This document shows, one piece after another, positions 34,627 to 42,947 of a stretch of 64,000 bases of DNA. Every line of letters starts with the position of its first letter. Within the stretch, counting starts at the first letter, position 1. The stretch comes from Pontibacter beigongshangensis. Lineage in GTDB: Bacteria; Bacteroidota; Bacteroidia; Cytophagales; Hymenobacteraceae. A model generated the notes under the pieces. That model saw nothing but the letters and a program-made list of their open reading frames with translations. It was not told the origin of the DNA and did no database searches. The stretch spans positions 1 through 64,000 of the forward strand of contig NZ_VFSD01000015.1 of the NCBI RefSeq assembly GCF_014332515.1, written 5' to 3'. Made by a program: the position numbers and the translations under genes.

Positions 34627-35142
34627 ATGAGAACGATCCTCGCCTGGATTTTAGCCGCCATTTTCCTGTTTCTGGCTCTGTACTTCTATTGGAAAAAAAA
34701 TGATGCCGAGAGTCGCCTCGCCATCGCCGACAATAAGCTGGCCGAAACGCACCATGAGCTGGACCAAACCCAGCAAGTCGCCGATTCGCTTGAATCAATG
34801 GATTTCCCGCCTGATACCATGGAACTGGTGCCCCCTAACGGCGTAAACTTTGTAGACCAACTCGGCGCCCTGAGCGAGAGCGACATCAAAAAGCTAAAGG
34901 GCAAAGGCCTGCGATCGCCGGAGGCCGATCTGATGAACGACCTTAACCGCAAGCAACGTCAGCTTATACCAGCAGAGGGCACCATGGGCGGCACCATGAC
35001 CATCCGCGACAGCCGCATCCTGAACGACCGCTACGCCCTGGCCTACTTCGAAGACGGGCATGATGGTGGCTACATGGTGCTGCGCTACGAGGTAAACAAT
35101 GGCAACATCAGCTGGCGCGTGGTAGATAGCAGCAGGCTCTGA
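34627..35142 (+). CDS. Hypothetical membrane-anchored protein
   Basis: The 171-residue product has one N-terminal transmembrane anchor (residues 4-22, ending in the Lys-rich YWKKN). A short coiled coil follows (about 27-55, DAESRLAIADNKLAETHHEL). The exported part includes a compact C-terminal region (MTIRDSRILNDRYALAYFED, then GGYMVLRYEVNNGNISWRVV) that looks like a small beta-sandwich. No family is recognised. The next gene, also secreted, starts 139 bases later. Confidence 0.72.
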   Translation: MRTILAWILAAIFLFLALYFYWKKNDAESRLAIADNKLAETHHELDQTQQVADSLESMDFPPDTMELVPPNGVNFVDQLGALSESDIKKLKGKGLRSPEADLMNDLNRKQRQLIPAEGTMGGTMTIRDSRILNDRYALAYFEDGHDGGYMVLRYEVNNGNISWRVVDSSRL

Positions 35143-35281
35143 CCAGCCCGCCACATAGCTGCAACACAGGAACTCCGGCCGCTGCGCATTCTTGCTTTGC
35201 CGCACAAGAGCCCTGTTTTTACACAAAAACAAAACTAAGGCACAGGTTTTGAGTAGATAAAACAGATCAAATCATACCATT

Positions 35282-35875
35282 ATGCTGCTGCTCCACGTCC
35301 TGTTCCCTTTGCTTTTTTCACTATTCTCTACCGATCCGGCTGCGCTCCGGCTGCAGAAAGACCTGGAAAAAGATTACCAGCTGCTGACAAAAGGGCAATA
35401 CTTTATCAGCGACAACACCTCCAGCTCGCCTTCGCTGCGCACCATCGAAAGCGACCTGGCGCTGTTTCAACTGGTGGCCAGCATAGACCTTAGCGCCGCC
35501 GATTACAGCACCAGCACCAGCGGCAAACACCAGATCATGAAATGGGAGTTTAAGGAGGGAGACCTGAAAGCGCTGTACCAGGTAGAAAGCTCTATACAAC
35601 TCGACTCTACCATCACCGTGCGATACCTCGACAACAAGCCCTCCACGCAACAGCAGGTAAGAAACACTTTTCGCTTCAGAACCTATGTAGTGGCCACCAC
35701 GGCAGCGCCAGACAGGCTCGTGTATGTGACCGAAGCCGACCAGGGGCTGATTACCTACCGCCTCGACATCAGGCAGGTGGACCTTGTGTATAGCAGGCAA
35801 AAAGAAGGCCTGAGCGTGGTGCTGCCAGGGTTTATGCAGGAGATCAACCAGCTGATAAACCAGATGCAGCCTTAA
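35282..35875 (+). CDS. Hypothetical secreted protein
   Basis: The 197-residue product begins with a hydrophobic signal (MLLLHVLFPLLFSLFS). The rest alternates helices and strands, with a beta-rich middle (residues 95-165: HQIMKWEFKEGDLKALYQVE, ITVRYLDNKPS, FRFRTYVVATT). A C-terminal helix (MQEINQLINQM) ends it. No family is recognised. It ends at a bidirectional terminator shared with the gene at 35916. Confidence 0.7.
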   Translation: MLLLHVLFPLLFSLFSTDPAALRLQKDLEKDYQLLTKGQYFISDNTSSSPSLRTIESDLALFQLVASIDLSAADYSTSTSGKHQIMKWEFKEGDLKALYQVESSIQLDSTITVRYLDNKPSTQQQVRNTFRFRTYVVATTAAPDRLVYVTEADQGLITYRLDIRQVDLVYSRQKEGLSVVLPGFMQEINQLINQMQP

Positions 35876-35897
35876 CATTAAGGGCCACCAGCAGAAA

Positions 35898-35933
35898 AGC
35901 AAAAAGGCAGAGTACTTACTCTGCCTTTTTGCT
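35898..35933. terminator. Bidirectional terminator overlapping the 3' end of the 88-residue gene
   Basis: AAAAGGCAGAG, loop TACTTA and CTCTGCCTTTTT end transcription of the plus-strand gene. The arm also contains the stop codon and last codons of the convergent minus-strand gene. Confidence 0.85.
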
Positions 35934-36182
35934 TTGAATAGCTTTATAGCCGACCTGGGTCAGCATTAATCCTTCCGGCGCCGGATTCACAAAACCTGCT
36001 TTGGCAAGGTGCTGCTCCGCCTCTTTCTGCACATCTTTATATTTTGGGTAGCGCTCCTGCAGGAAAGGGTACAAGTCCGGGTAGGCCAGCACACCACCCG
36101 CTTCTACACTCATTTCATTAAAAGCATCCATGATGCAGTTGGCGGTATTCTCTATATTCTCTGCTTCCGATGTTATTCCCAT
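35916..36182 (-). CDS. Small conserved-looking hypothetical protein
   Basis: An 88-residue soluble product (MGITSEAENIENTANCIMDA) has a helical pattern and a possible winged-helix-like end (ERYPKYKDVQKEAEQHLAKA, GLMLTQVGYKAIQ). It has no signal peptide. The stop codon lies inside the terminator stem of the convergent gene, so transcription end and translation end nearly coincide. No function is recognised. Confidence 0.65.
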   Translation of the reverse strand: MGITSEAENIENTANCIMDAFNEMSVEAGGVLAYPDLYPFLQERYPKYKDVQKEAEQHLAKAGFVNPAPEGLMLTQVGYKAIQSKKAE

Positions 36183-36404
36183 AGCTTTATGTTTAGGTTA
36201 GGTTATAGGTTACAAGATACGGCAGCTCTTGTTGAATGGTTGATGTGAAGATTTGGAGATTTGAAGATGTGGAAATTTAGAGATGAATCACTAGGGTGGA
36301 TTCTGCAATTTATCAACGCTTATTATTCCTCACACTTCACCACCTGGCATCTGGATGCAGACGAAGAAATCCTGTGTGATGTCCTGTGTTCATCGGGCAG
36401 CAGA

Positions 36405-36436
36405 ACCTCTGGAGGGCCAAATCCATTACAATAATT
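36405..36436 (+). repeat. CCTCCGGAGG/ATTAGAATAATT dispersed element, copy 13
   Basis: ACCTCTGGAGGGCC is followed by AAATCCATTACAATAATT. GTGATGTCCTGTGTTC and GGGCAGCAG precede it. It lies between the 88-residue gene and oxyR. Confidence 0.8.
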
Positions 36437-36484
36437 CGCCACTCCTTCACCCATTCACTCAATCACTCATTTAAAATTAAAAAA

Positions 36485-37429
36485 CTACTTCAGCCCCACT
36501 ACCTGCTGCTTTTTGCGGCTACGGATCGCTTCGGGCACGGCTGCCAGAATCTCGGCTTTCAGCGCTTCTACCAGGCGCTTCTTCAGGAAACTGCGGTGCA
36601 CCACCAGGCTCACCTCGCGCAGTGGCTGCGGCTCCTGAAACAGGCGCACCAGCTTCCGCTTCTCCTCCGGCATATCCAGCACCGACAGTTCCGGCAGGAG
36701 CGTGAGCCCGTGCTGGGTCTCCACAATGCGTTTCAGAGTTTCCAGCGAGCCGCTCTTGTAATCTAGGTGGCCGGCGTTGGAGCCGATGGCTTTGCCGCCC
36801 CTGTTGCAGATATTGAGCACCTGGCTCCGAAAACAGTGCCCTTCGTTCAGCACCCAAAGGTCTTCCAGGTTCAGCTCGGCCGGGTTAATCGTCTGCTGCC
36901 CGGCAAACGGGTGCCTGCTATTGACATAGGCCACAAAGGCCTCGTAAAACAACGGCAACTCGCGTATGGTTTTGTCTTCGAGGGGTGTCACCAACAGGCC
37001 CACATCCAGCTGCTCGTGGTTCAGATTTTCGATGATCTCGTTTGTAAGCAGCTCCTGCACCACCACCTGCACCTGCGGGTATTTCTCCATAAAGTTCGTG
37101 ATAAACAGCGGGATCAGGTAAGGTGCCAGTGTCGGGATAACGCCTATGCGCAGCACACCGCTCAGCTCCTGTTTCTGGTTCTGCACGATCTCCTGAATTT
37201 TTTTTGACTCGGCCACCACCACACGCGCCTGCGCAATAATCTCTTTGCCGATCTCGGTTGGCCGCACCGGCACCCGGCTTCTGTCGAAGAGCAGCACCCC
37301 CAGTTCCTCCTCGAGCTTCTGGAGCTGCATGCTCAGTGTGGGCTGCGTTACAAAGCAGTTTTCGGCGGCCGTGGCAAAATGCCGGAACGTATCCACGGCA
37401 AGCAGGTATTCAAGTTGTACAATAGTCAT
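36485..37429 (-). CDS. oxyR: Peroxide-sensing LysR-type regulator OxyR
   Basis: The 314-residue product has an N-terminal winged helix-turn-helix (residues 1-60, with FVTQPTLSMQLQKLEEELG) and a periplasmic-binding-like sensor domain (about 90-300). The redox pair is present: Cys199 and Cys208 in NEGHCFRSQVLNIC, at the same numbers as in E. coli OxyR. Oxidation by hydrogen peroxide forms a disulfide and activates target genes. It is divergent from dps-ahpC-ahpD, and a perfect half-operator lies between them at 37612. The call as OxyR rather than a generic LysR protein is therefore well supported. Confidence 0.94.
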   Translation of the reverse strand: MTIVQLEYLLAVDTFRHFATAAENCFVTQPTLSMQLQKLEEELGVLLFDRSRVPVRPTEIGKEIIAQARVVVAESKKIQEIVQNQKQELSGVLRIGVIPTLAPYLIPLFITNFMEKYPQVQVVVQELLTNEIIENLNHEQLDVGLLVTPLEDKTIRELPLFYEAFVAYVNSRHPFAGQQTINPAELNLEDLWVLNEGHCFRSQVLNICNRGGKAIGSNAGHLDYKSGSLETLKRIVETQHGLTLLPELSVLDMPEEKRKLVRLFQEPQPLREVSLVVHRSFLKKRLVEALKAEILAAVPEAIRSRKKQQVVGLK

Positions 37430-37478
37430 GGCAATGTTTGGTTGCTGGCCTTGTGCATAGGCAAAGCCGTTTATTCTG

Positions 37479-37508
37479 AATTATTTCAATGAAAATGCCC
37501 CTCCTGAT
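37479..37508 (-). repeat. CCTCCGGAGG/ATTAGAATAATT dispersed element, copy 14
   Basis: AATTATTTCAATGAAAATG is followed by CCCCTCCTGATAG. It sits in the oxyR-dps spacer, 50 bases from the oxyR start. Confidence 0.7.
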
Positions 37509-37611
37509 AGTTTTGCTGCTGACCAATCGTCGGTTTCGCTCTTCAGGACTGGTTATATTTTAACAGCCTGGGCATGCCATTAACAGCCTTGTTCTACTGC
37601 AAAGATACATT

Positions 37612-37626
37612 ATAGATTTTAGCTAT
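37612..37626. promoter_or_regulatory. OxyR binding motif
   Basis: The 15 bases ATAG-ATTTTAG-CTAT fit the OxyR half-operator ATAGnTnnnAnCTAT at every fixed position. The motif lies 183 bases from the oxyR start and 92 bases before the dps start. The expected second half-site at 22-base spacing is poorly matched on either side. Confidence 0.7.
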
Positions 37627-37717
37627 AACAACATAAAAACAATCGATTTGATTTATGATGTTATTAACCCGACATTTGTATCAACAACAAACCAAAAACC
37701 CACTAAAGAATAGAATT

Positions 37718-38191
37718 ATGAGCAAACTAAACCAGATAGGCTTACAAAAAGAAGACAGCAAGCAAGTAGCGGAGCAGCTAAATGTGCTGCTGGCCAATTA
37801 TCACCTGTACTACCAGAACCTGCGCGGTTTTCACTGGAACATTAAGGGAGTATACTTCTTTCAGCTGCACGACAAGTTTGAGGAGCTGTATAACACGGCC
37901 TTAACCAAAATAGATGCCATTGCCGAACGAATTTTAACGATCGGGCAGCAACCGCTGCACACCTTCTCCGACTATATCCGCTTGTCGAAGATACAGGAAG
38001 CCAGCAATGTAAGCGATGGCATGGCCGCCGTGACAGCCACCCACGAGAACCTGACGGTGCTGCTCGGCCTGGAGCGCGAAGTGCTGCAACTGGCCGCCGA
38101 AACCGGCGACGAAGGTACCGTGAGCCTGATCAGCGAAGACATCAACGAAAACGAGAAAACGCTCTGGATGCTGAAGGCCTTCCTGAGCTAA
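37718..38191 (+). CDS. dps: Dps-family DNA-protecting ferritin
   Basis: The 157-residue product assembles into a 12-subunit shell that oxidises Fe(II) with hydrogen peroxide and stores iron, protecting DNA. The inter-subunit ferroxidase residues are visible in YYQNLRGFHWNIKG (His39) and FFQLHDKFEELYN (His51, and acidic residues 52-56). The ATG at 37718 (MSKLNQIGLQKED) gives normal length. An OxyR motif lies 92 bases upstream, which is the usual control of dps. The ahpC gene follows after 99 bases. Confidence 0.94.
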   Translation: MSKLNQIGLQKEDSKQVAEQLNVLLANYHLYYQNLRGFHWNIKGVYFFQLHDKFEELYNTALTKIDAIAERILTIGQQPLHTFSDYIRLSKIQEASNVSDGMAAVTATHENLTVLLGLEREVLQLAAETGDEGTVSLISEDINENEKTLWMLKAFLS

Positions 38192-38222
38192 ATTTTGAAT
38201 AAATGACTGAGTGAATGAGTGA

Positions 38223-38285
38223 GTTCTTTAACAACCATTCAACAATTTAACAATCAACAAATCAACAACCAACAATATAAAAATC
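38223..38285 (-). repeat. AT-rich CAATTTAACAATCAACAA-type dispersed repeat
   Basis: The dps-ahpC spacer is made of AACAACCATTCAACAATTTAA, AACAATCAACAAATC and similar units. This is the reverse complement of the TTGTTGATTG repeats. Confidence 0.55.
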
Positions 38286-38290
38286 AAACC

Positions 38291-38848
38291 ATGTCTCAAA
38301 ACAGAATATTATCCGTAGGAGCCACTTTCCCGACTTTTAAAAAACAAGCTGTAATATCCATCGAAAAAGGCAAAGAGTTTGCCGATATCACCAACGAAGA
38401 CCACATTAAGCGTGAGCAGTGGATGGTGATGTTCTGGTGGCCGAAAGACTTTACCTTTGTGTGCCCTACCGAAATAGCTGAGTTCAACAAAAACTACGAC
38501 GAGTTCCGCGACAGAGACACCGTATTGGTGGGAGCCTCTACCGACTCTGAGTTTGTGCACGCCGCCTGGCGCCGCGACCACGAAGACCTGCGCGACCTCC
38601 GCTTCCCGATGCTGGCCGACACGTCCAAGTCATTGGCCGAAGAGCTCGGCATTTTGGAAGCCGAAGAAAAAGTAGCTTACCGGGTAACTTATATTGTAGA
38701 CCCGCAGGGAATTATCCGATGGGTTAGTGTTAACGACCTGAACGTAGGCCGTAACGTGGCCGAAGTACTGCGTGTACTCGATGCGCTTCAGACCGACGAG
38801 CTTTGCCCTTGCAACTGGCAAAAAGGCGAAGAAACGTTGGTAGGTTAA
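38291..38848 (+). CDS. ahpC: Peroxiredoxin AhpC (mycobacterial type)
   Basis: The 185-residue thioredoxin-fold enzyme reduces hydrogen peroxide and organic hydroperoxides. The peroxidatic Cys58 lies in FTFVCPTEIAEF, and two C-terminal cysteines, Cys172 and Cys174, lie in LCPCNW. This three-cysteine arrangement is that of M. tuberculosis AhpC, which is recycled by AhpD rather than AhpF. An AhpD-type gene follows 113 bases later, which fits. The ATG at 38291 is preferred because the upstream open frame is only the AT-rich repeat. Control by OxyR is likely (inference). Confidence 0.95.
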   Translation: MSQNRILSVGATFPTFKKQAVISIEKGKEFADITNEDHIKREQWMVMFWWPKDFTFVCPTEIAEFNKNYDEFRDRDTVLVGASTDSEFVHAAWRRDHEDLRDLRFPMLADTSKSLAEELGILEAEEKVAYRVTYIVDPQGIIRWVSVNDLNVGRNVAEVLRVLDALQTDELCPCNWQKGEETLVG

Positions 38849-38961
38849 CACCCCACTTTCTATATATACAATCAGTACCTTGAGTAGTGCCCAGGAGCGG
38901 TGGCATAGTTGCCGCTGCTCCGGCTACTTAAGTTATCTCTCACCTTAAAATTCGAAAATAT

Positions 38962-39555
38962 ATGTCCGTGTTAACTGTAACAGAGGAAACCAAGATAGAT
39001 TTATTAAAAGACCTGGGCCTTGGCGAAGACTATTCGTCTAAAAGCCTGGAGAAACTGACCAATGCCGAGTCGAGGTACCTGCGCGACCTGCGCGTGAACC
39101 TGAAAACGGCTCTGGCTGGCGAAACGCTTTCTAAAAAAGAAGCATACTTACTGGCCCTGGCAGCTGCTGCCAACGAGGAGAACGACACCTTAGTGGCCTC
39201 TTTTGAAGCAAAAGCGCTCGAGAACGAAGCTACACTGGCTGAGACAGCCGAAGCCATTGCCTGTGCCTCGTTGCTAGCGACAAACAACATTCTGTACCGT
39301 TTCCGCCACTTCGCGCACAAAGATGTATACGAGCAACTGCCGGCCCGCGTGAAGATGAACATTATGGGCAACCCGGTGCTGGGCAAAGAGTTCTTTGAAC
39401 TGGTGAGCCTGGCCATCTCTGCCATCAACGGCTGTGAGCGCTGTGTTGCCGCCCACGAAGCCTCCGTACTGAAACTCGGTGCCACCGAAGCCCGCATTTT
39501 CGATGCCATCCGAATAGCTGCCGTTGTAACAGGCTTAAGCAAAGTAGTAAATTAG
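38962..39555 (+). CDS. ahpD: Alkylhydroperoxidase AhpD (carboxymuconolactone decarboxylase fold)
   Basis: The 197-residue all-helical product has the redox motif NGCERCVAAHE with Cys158, Cys161 and His165, equivalent to Cys130, Cys133 and His137 of M. tuberculosis AhpD. It serves as the reductant of AhpC, usually fed by lipoamide, and has weak peroxidase activity. It is the third gene of the dps-ahpC-ahpD group and ends at a strong terminator. Confidence 0.94.
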   Translation: MSVLTVTEETKIDLLKDLGLGEDYSSKSLEKLTNAESRYLRDLRVNLKTALAGETLSKKEAYLLALAAAANEENDTLVASFEAKALENEATLAETAEAIACASLLATNNILYRFRHFAHKDVYEQLPARVKMNIMGNPVLGKEFFELVSLAISAINGCERCVAAHEASVLKLGATEARIFDAIRIAAVVTGLSKVVN

Positions 39556-39576
39556 AGTAGATATATGATGATTGGG

Positions 39577-39608
39577 GAAAAGGCCAGCAGCTTCTGCTGG
39601 CCTTTTTT
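39577..39608 (+). terminator. Terminator of the dps-ahpC-ahpD group
   Basis: AAAAGGCCAGCAG, loop CTT and CTGCTGGCCTTTTTT form a 13-pair stem 22 bases after the ahpD stop. Confidence 0.92.
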
Positions 39609-39616
39609 GTTGCCCT

Positions 39617-39712
39617 GACCTCACAGCGTCTTCCAGACCTGTGAGTGTCTACGAAGATTTGTCTGAATCAGAGTTTACAGAATCTTGGAATGAGCAGAAT
39701 AAGGTTAGTTAT
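39617..39712 (-). repeat. 33-bp hairpin element, copy D (diverged), with GTCTGAATCAGAG flank
   Basis: The unit at 39617-39649 keeps the length and pairing, but the stem is CTCACAG/CTGTGAG instead of CTCGCAG/CTGCGAG. The flank TTGTCTGAATCAGAGTTTAC follows, as in copies B and C. Confidence 0.7.
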
Positions 39713-39791
39713 GTGAATCTGCAGCATCAGCAGGGAAAATAGCTCCTAAAGAACCAGGCTGCATAAAAGTCAGTTTGCCGGTTCTGTATAA

Positions 39792-39822
39792 AATTATTCT
39801 AATGGAAATACCCTTCCGAAGC
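39792..39822 (-). repeat. CCTCCGGAGG/ATTAGAATAATT dispersed element, copy 15
   Basis: AATTATTCTAATGGAAATA is followed by CCCTTCCGAAG. From its ATG a 52-codon frame (MEIPFRSLLHLLMLL...) runs into the REPIN-like element. Confidence 0.78.
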
Positions 39823-39887
39823 CTTCTGCACCTGCTGATGCTGCTGGTCACAAGCCGGCAAGCCTACCTTTATTCACTACTTTCACT

Positions 39888-40027
39888 AGGTGTAGTTTGT
39901 AACTACACCTTTCTATCGCCTTCAGGTAAGCAATTTGCAAATCCATTGGCGCAACGCTAGCTAAAATGGTGATACATCAGGCTTACCTCAGCTCTAAAAT
40001 ATTCGGGTGTAGTTACAAACTACACCC
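39888..40027. repeat. REPIN-like element 1 (two inverted palindromes)
   Basis: The left end is GGTGTAGTT, TGT, AACTACACC; the right end is GGTGTAGTT, ACA, AACTACACC. Each end is a hairpin and the two are inverted relative to each other, enclosing about 94 bases. This matches REP doublets mobilised by REP-associated tyrosine transposases. No transposase is in the window. A related element lies at 56355. Confidence 0.7.
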
Positions 40028-40065
40028 AGTAAATAAAGTCCAGCCGGAACATTAGCAGCAGAAGT

Positions 40066-41316
40066 TTAGGCGGGCCTGGTTTGCCCCGTTCCGCGCACCA
40101 CCCATTTGTAGCTTGTCAGCTCCTCCAGCCCCATCGGGCCGCGGGCATGCAACTTTTGTGTGCTGATCCCGATTTCGGCTCCGAGACCAAACTGAGCACC
40201 ATCGGTAAAGGCGGTAGAGGCATTGGCGTACACAGCAGCCGCATCTACGGTATTCAGGAACTGTTCTATATGTTCGGCACTTTCTGAAATAATGGCTTCG
40301 GAGTGGCGAGAGCTGTAGGTAGCAATGTGCTCCAGCGCCTGCTCTAGGTTCTGCACCGTTTTAATGGACATGCGCATGGCCAGGAACTCGGTGCCGAAAT
40401 GTTCGGCACTGGCAGGCTGGAGCAGTTCCTGCGGGTAATGGCCTAAAAGCGCGGTAAAGGCTGCTTCATCCGCAAATACTTCTACGCCTGCAGCTGCCAG
40501 AGGTGATGCCAGCTCGGGCAGGTCCTGCAGGCGGTCCTGGTGCAGGATCAGGCAGTCGAGGGCGTTGCAGACGCTCACGCGGCGGGTCTTGGCGTTGCTC
40601 ACAATGGCTTTGCCTTTCTCCAGGTCAGCAGTTTCATCAAAATAAGTATGTACAATGCCTGCTCCTGTTTCTATTACCGGCACTTTGGCATTCTGGCGCA
40701 CATATTCAATCAACTGCTGGCTTCCACGTGGAATCAGCACATCCACATACCCGATTGCATTTAGCAAAGCTTCTGTGGCGGCTCTTTCTGGTGGTAAGAG
40801 GGTGGCTACATTCGGGTCCACGCCATGCTGTTGCAGCACCTCCTGAATGATGGAGATGATGGCCTGATTCGAGAAAGACGCATCGCTGCCGCCTTTCAGA
40901 ATACTGGCATTGCCGGTTTTGAGGCAGAGCGAAAACACATCGAACGTAACATTGGGCCGGGCTTCGTAGATAACTCCTACCACCCCCAGCGGCACCCGAA
41001 CCTTAGACACCTGCAGCCGGTTTGGCAGCTCCTTCTGCAGCAGCACCTCGCCCAGCGGCGATGTGAGTGTTGCCACATTGCGCATGTCGTTGGCGATGTC
41101 CTGTATCCGCTTCTCTGTCAGCTTCAGCCGGTCGTACTTGGGGTCGTCGGGGCTCATGCGGGCCAGGTCTTTTTCATTTTCTGAAAGCAGAAACGGCGTT
41201 TTGGCTACAGCCGCCTCAGCCACTGCCTGTAAGATGGCGTTTACCTTTTCGGACTGCAGCGACACAAGTTGTCGGCTGGCTTTCCGGGTCTGCTCAAAAA
41301 GGTATGTTATATCCAT
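40066..41316 (-). CDS. proA: Gamma-glutamyl phosphate reductase
   Basis: The 416-residue aldehyde-dehydrogenase-fold enzyme reduces gamma-glutamyl phosphate to glutamate semialdehyde with NADPH in proline synthesis. The catalytic cysteine lies in [13 protein letters not shown] (near 247-258), and [16 protein letters not shown] (about 108-123) and [15 protein letters not shown] near the end are diagnostic. It lies 139 bases downstream of proB on the same strand; an AT-rich spacer with TAATTTTG at about 41351-41358 may give it its own promoter. The right arm of REPIN-like element 1 is 38 bases past its stop. Confidence 0.96.
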   Translation of the reverse strand: MDITYLFEQTRKASRQLVSLQSEKVNAILQAVAEAAVAKTPFLLSENEKDLARMSPDDPKYDRLKLTEKRIQDIANDMRNVATLTSPLGEVLLQKELPNRLQVSKVRVPLGVVGVIYEARPNVTFDVFSLCLKTGNASILKGGSDASFSNQAIISIIQEVLQQHGVDPNVATLLPPERAATEALLNAIGYVDVLIPRGSQQLIEYVRQNAKVPVIETGAGIVHTYFDETADLEKGKAIVSNAKTRRVSVCNALDCLILHQDRLQDLPELASPLAAAGVEVFADEAAFTALLGHYPQELLQPASAEHFGTEFLAMRMSIKTVQNLEQALEHIATYSSRHSEAIISESAEHIEQFLNTVDAAAVYANASTAFTDGAQFGLGAEIGISTQKLHARGPMGLEELTSYKWVVRGTGQTRPA

Positions 41317-41455
41317 GTCTAAGACTACTTCAAATTAAAAATTAGAAATTCAAAATTAGAAATGTGGTGAAGCATGCCTGAAGGCGCTTACCAAACCATT
41401 TCCAGCATTTTTAAGGAAAGATTTGCTGCTCTTTAGAACAGCTTTCCTTGTATAC

Positions 41456-42544
41456 TTAATTGATGTCGGGGTTTAAATACAAATAATCGTAATGCACCAG
41501 CTCTTTCTGGTTCTTCTGCCCCACCAGTTCTATTGCCTTCTCTGAGCTGTATTCGGCTATGCCGAGCCCGATGTGCTTTTCAGATTCGCTGATTATTTTA
41601 ATAATATCGCCTTTCTGGAAAGTACCCGAAATGGAGGTGATCCCGACCGGCAGCAAACTGGTGGCTTTGGCTGAGGTTAGTGCGGCACAAGCACCTTCGT
41701 TTACCTGCACCACACCGTTGGCATAGCTGCCGGAATGGGCCAGCCATTTCTTTTTGCCGGAGGCTGTTTTCTTCGGAATGAAACGGGTGTTCACCACATC
41801 CTCCTGCAGCACCCGCTGCAGAATGTTGGTTGTTTTGCCGTTGGCAATGTGCACGGCAATGCCCAGCTGCGCTACTTTGTGTGCCATATGGCATTTGGTA
41901 ATCATCCCACCCCGCCCAAACTGCGATTTCTGAGTGGTCACGAACTGCGAGAAACCGGTGGTGGAGTGGCCTATTTCCTGTATCACCTCGGAATTGCTGT
42001 CTTTGGGGTCGCCGTTAAAAATGCCGTCTACGTTGGAGAGAATGATCAGCGCATCCGCGTTGAGCATCGAGGCGATCAGGCCGGCCAGTTCGTCGTTGTC
42101 GGTGAACATCAGCTCCGTTACCGAAATCACGTCGTTCTCGTTCACGACCGGAATAATGTTGTGCTGCAGCTGCATCTGGAAACAGTTTTTCATGTTCAGG
42201 TAGTGCAACCGGTCGCGGAAGTCCTCTTTGGTGACGAGCACCTGCGCACAAATCAGGTCGTGCCTGCCGAACAGCTGGGAATAAGTGTTGATGAGCTTTA
42301 CCTGCCCCACCGCCGCCAACAGCTGCCGGCTGCCTACGGCGTCTGTCTTCTCCGAGATCTTCACCAGGCTCCTGCCAGAGGCAACTGCCCCCGACGAAAC
42401 CAGGATCACTTCTTTGCCTTGTTTCTTGATTTCCGTTATCTGATCGACCAGGTGCTCCATACGCGCCACATCGGGCATGCCATCTGCCTGCGTGAGCACG
42501 TTCGACCCGATTTTAATTACGATCCTGTTGTATGCTAATGCCAT
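41456..42544 (-). CDS. proB: Glutamate 5-kinase
   Basis: The 362-residue enzyme phosphorylates glutamate, the first and feedback-inhibited step of proline synthesis. The amino-acid kinase domain covers about 1-255 (VIKIGSNVLTQ at 8-18, ILVSSGAVASGR, NENDVISVTELMF). A C-terminal PUA domain is at about 275-355. Length and order are normal. It is followed by proA. A TACTTTTG promoter element lies at 42594-42601, 50 bases before the ATG. Confidence 0.96.
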   Translation of the reverse strand: MALAYNRIVIKIGSNVLTQADGMPDVARMEHLVDQITEIKKQGKEVILVSSGAVASGRSLVKISEKTDAVGSRQLLAAVGQVKLINTYSQLFGRHDLICAQVLVTKEDFRDRLHYLNMKNCFQMQLQHNIIPVVNENDVISVTELMFTDNDELAGLIASMLNADALIILSNVDGIFNGDPKDSNSEVIQEIGHSTTGFSQFVTTQKSQFGRGGMITKCHMAHKVAQLGIAVHIANGKTTNILQRVLQEDVVNTRFIPKKTASGKKKWLAHSGSYANGVVQVNEGACAALTSAKATSLLPVGITSISGTFQKGDIIKIISESEKHIGLGIAEYSSEKAIELVGQKNQKELVHYDYLYLNPDIN

Positions 42545-42593
42545 TGCTGTGTTATCTGCTTACCTCCTGAGACACTGATCTCCGGAATAAGGT

Positions 42594-42601
42594 CCAAAAG
42601 T
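42594..42601 (-). promoter_or_regulatory. Candidate -7 promoter element of proB
   Basis: TACTTTTG on the minus strand matches TAnnTTTG; the -33 position shows no clear TTTG. Confidence 0.4.
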
Positions 42602-42665
42602 ATAAAATTAAAACTATCTATGTAAAAAACGACTTAGGTATCGGCCCTTACCCACCATGAGAAAA

Positions 42666-42697
42666 GCCTCCGGGAGGCCATTTTCATTCGAATAATT
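42666..42697 (+). repeat. CCTCCGGAGG/ATTAGAATAATT dispersed element, copy 16
   Basis: GCCTCCGGGAGGCC is followed by ATTTTCATTCGAATAATT, then directly by the AT-rich repeat. Confidence 0.83.
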
Positions 42698-42765
42698 GCT
42701 GGTTGCTGATTGTTAGTTGCTGATTGTTGTAAGGTTTAATGGTTAAATGGCTACATGGTTGATCT
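42697..42765 (+). repeat. AT-rich GATTGTTAGTTGCTG-type dispersed repeat
   Basis: Clear tandem units TGGTTGCTGATTGT, TAGTTGCTGATTGT and TTAATGGTTAAATGG continue from copy 16. Confidence 0.6.
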
Positions 42766-42861
42766 TGAAATTTGAAAATGCCCTTCCAGAGCATACCATT
42801 AACTTATAACTCCAAACTTTTAATTCTCAGCTTTAGAAGAATCCTGTATCTTAAAGAAAAA

Positions 42862-42893
42862 GCCTCTGGAGGGCCATTTTCATTCGAATAATT
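42862..42893 (+). repeat. CCTCCGGAGG/ATTAGAATAATT dispersed element, copy 17
   Basis: GCCTCTGGAGGGCC is followed by ATTTTCATTCGAATAATT, 55 bases from the stop of the DUF72 gene. Confidence 0.83.
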
Positions 42894-42947
42894 CAACAAA
42901 TATCTATGGTACAAGCGAGGACGATTGCGCCATGAGATAGCAGTAAT

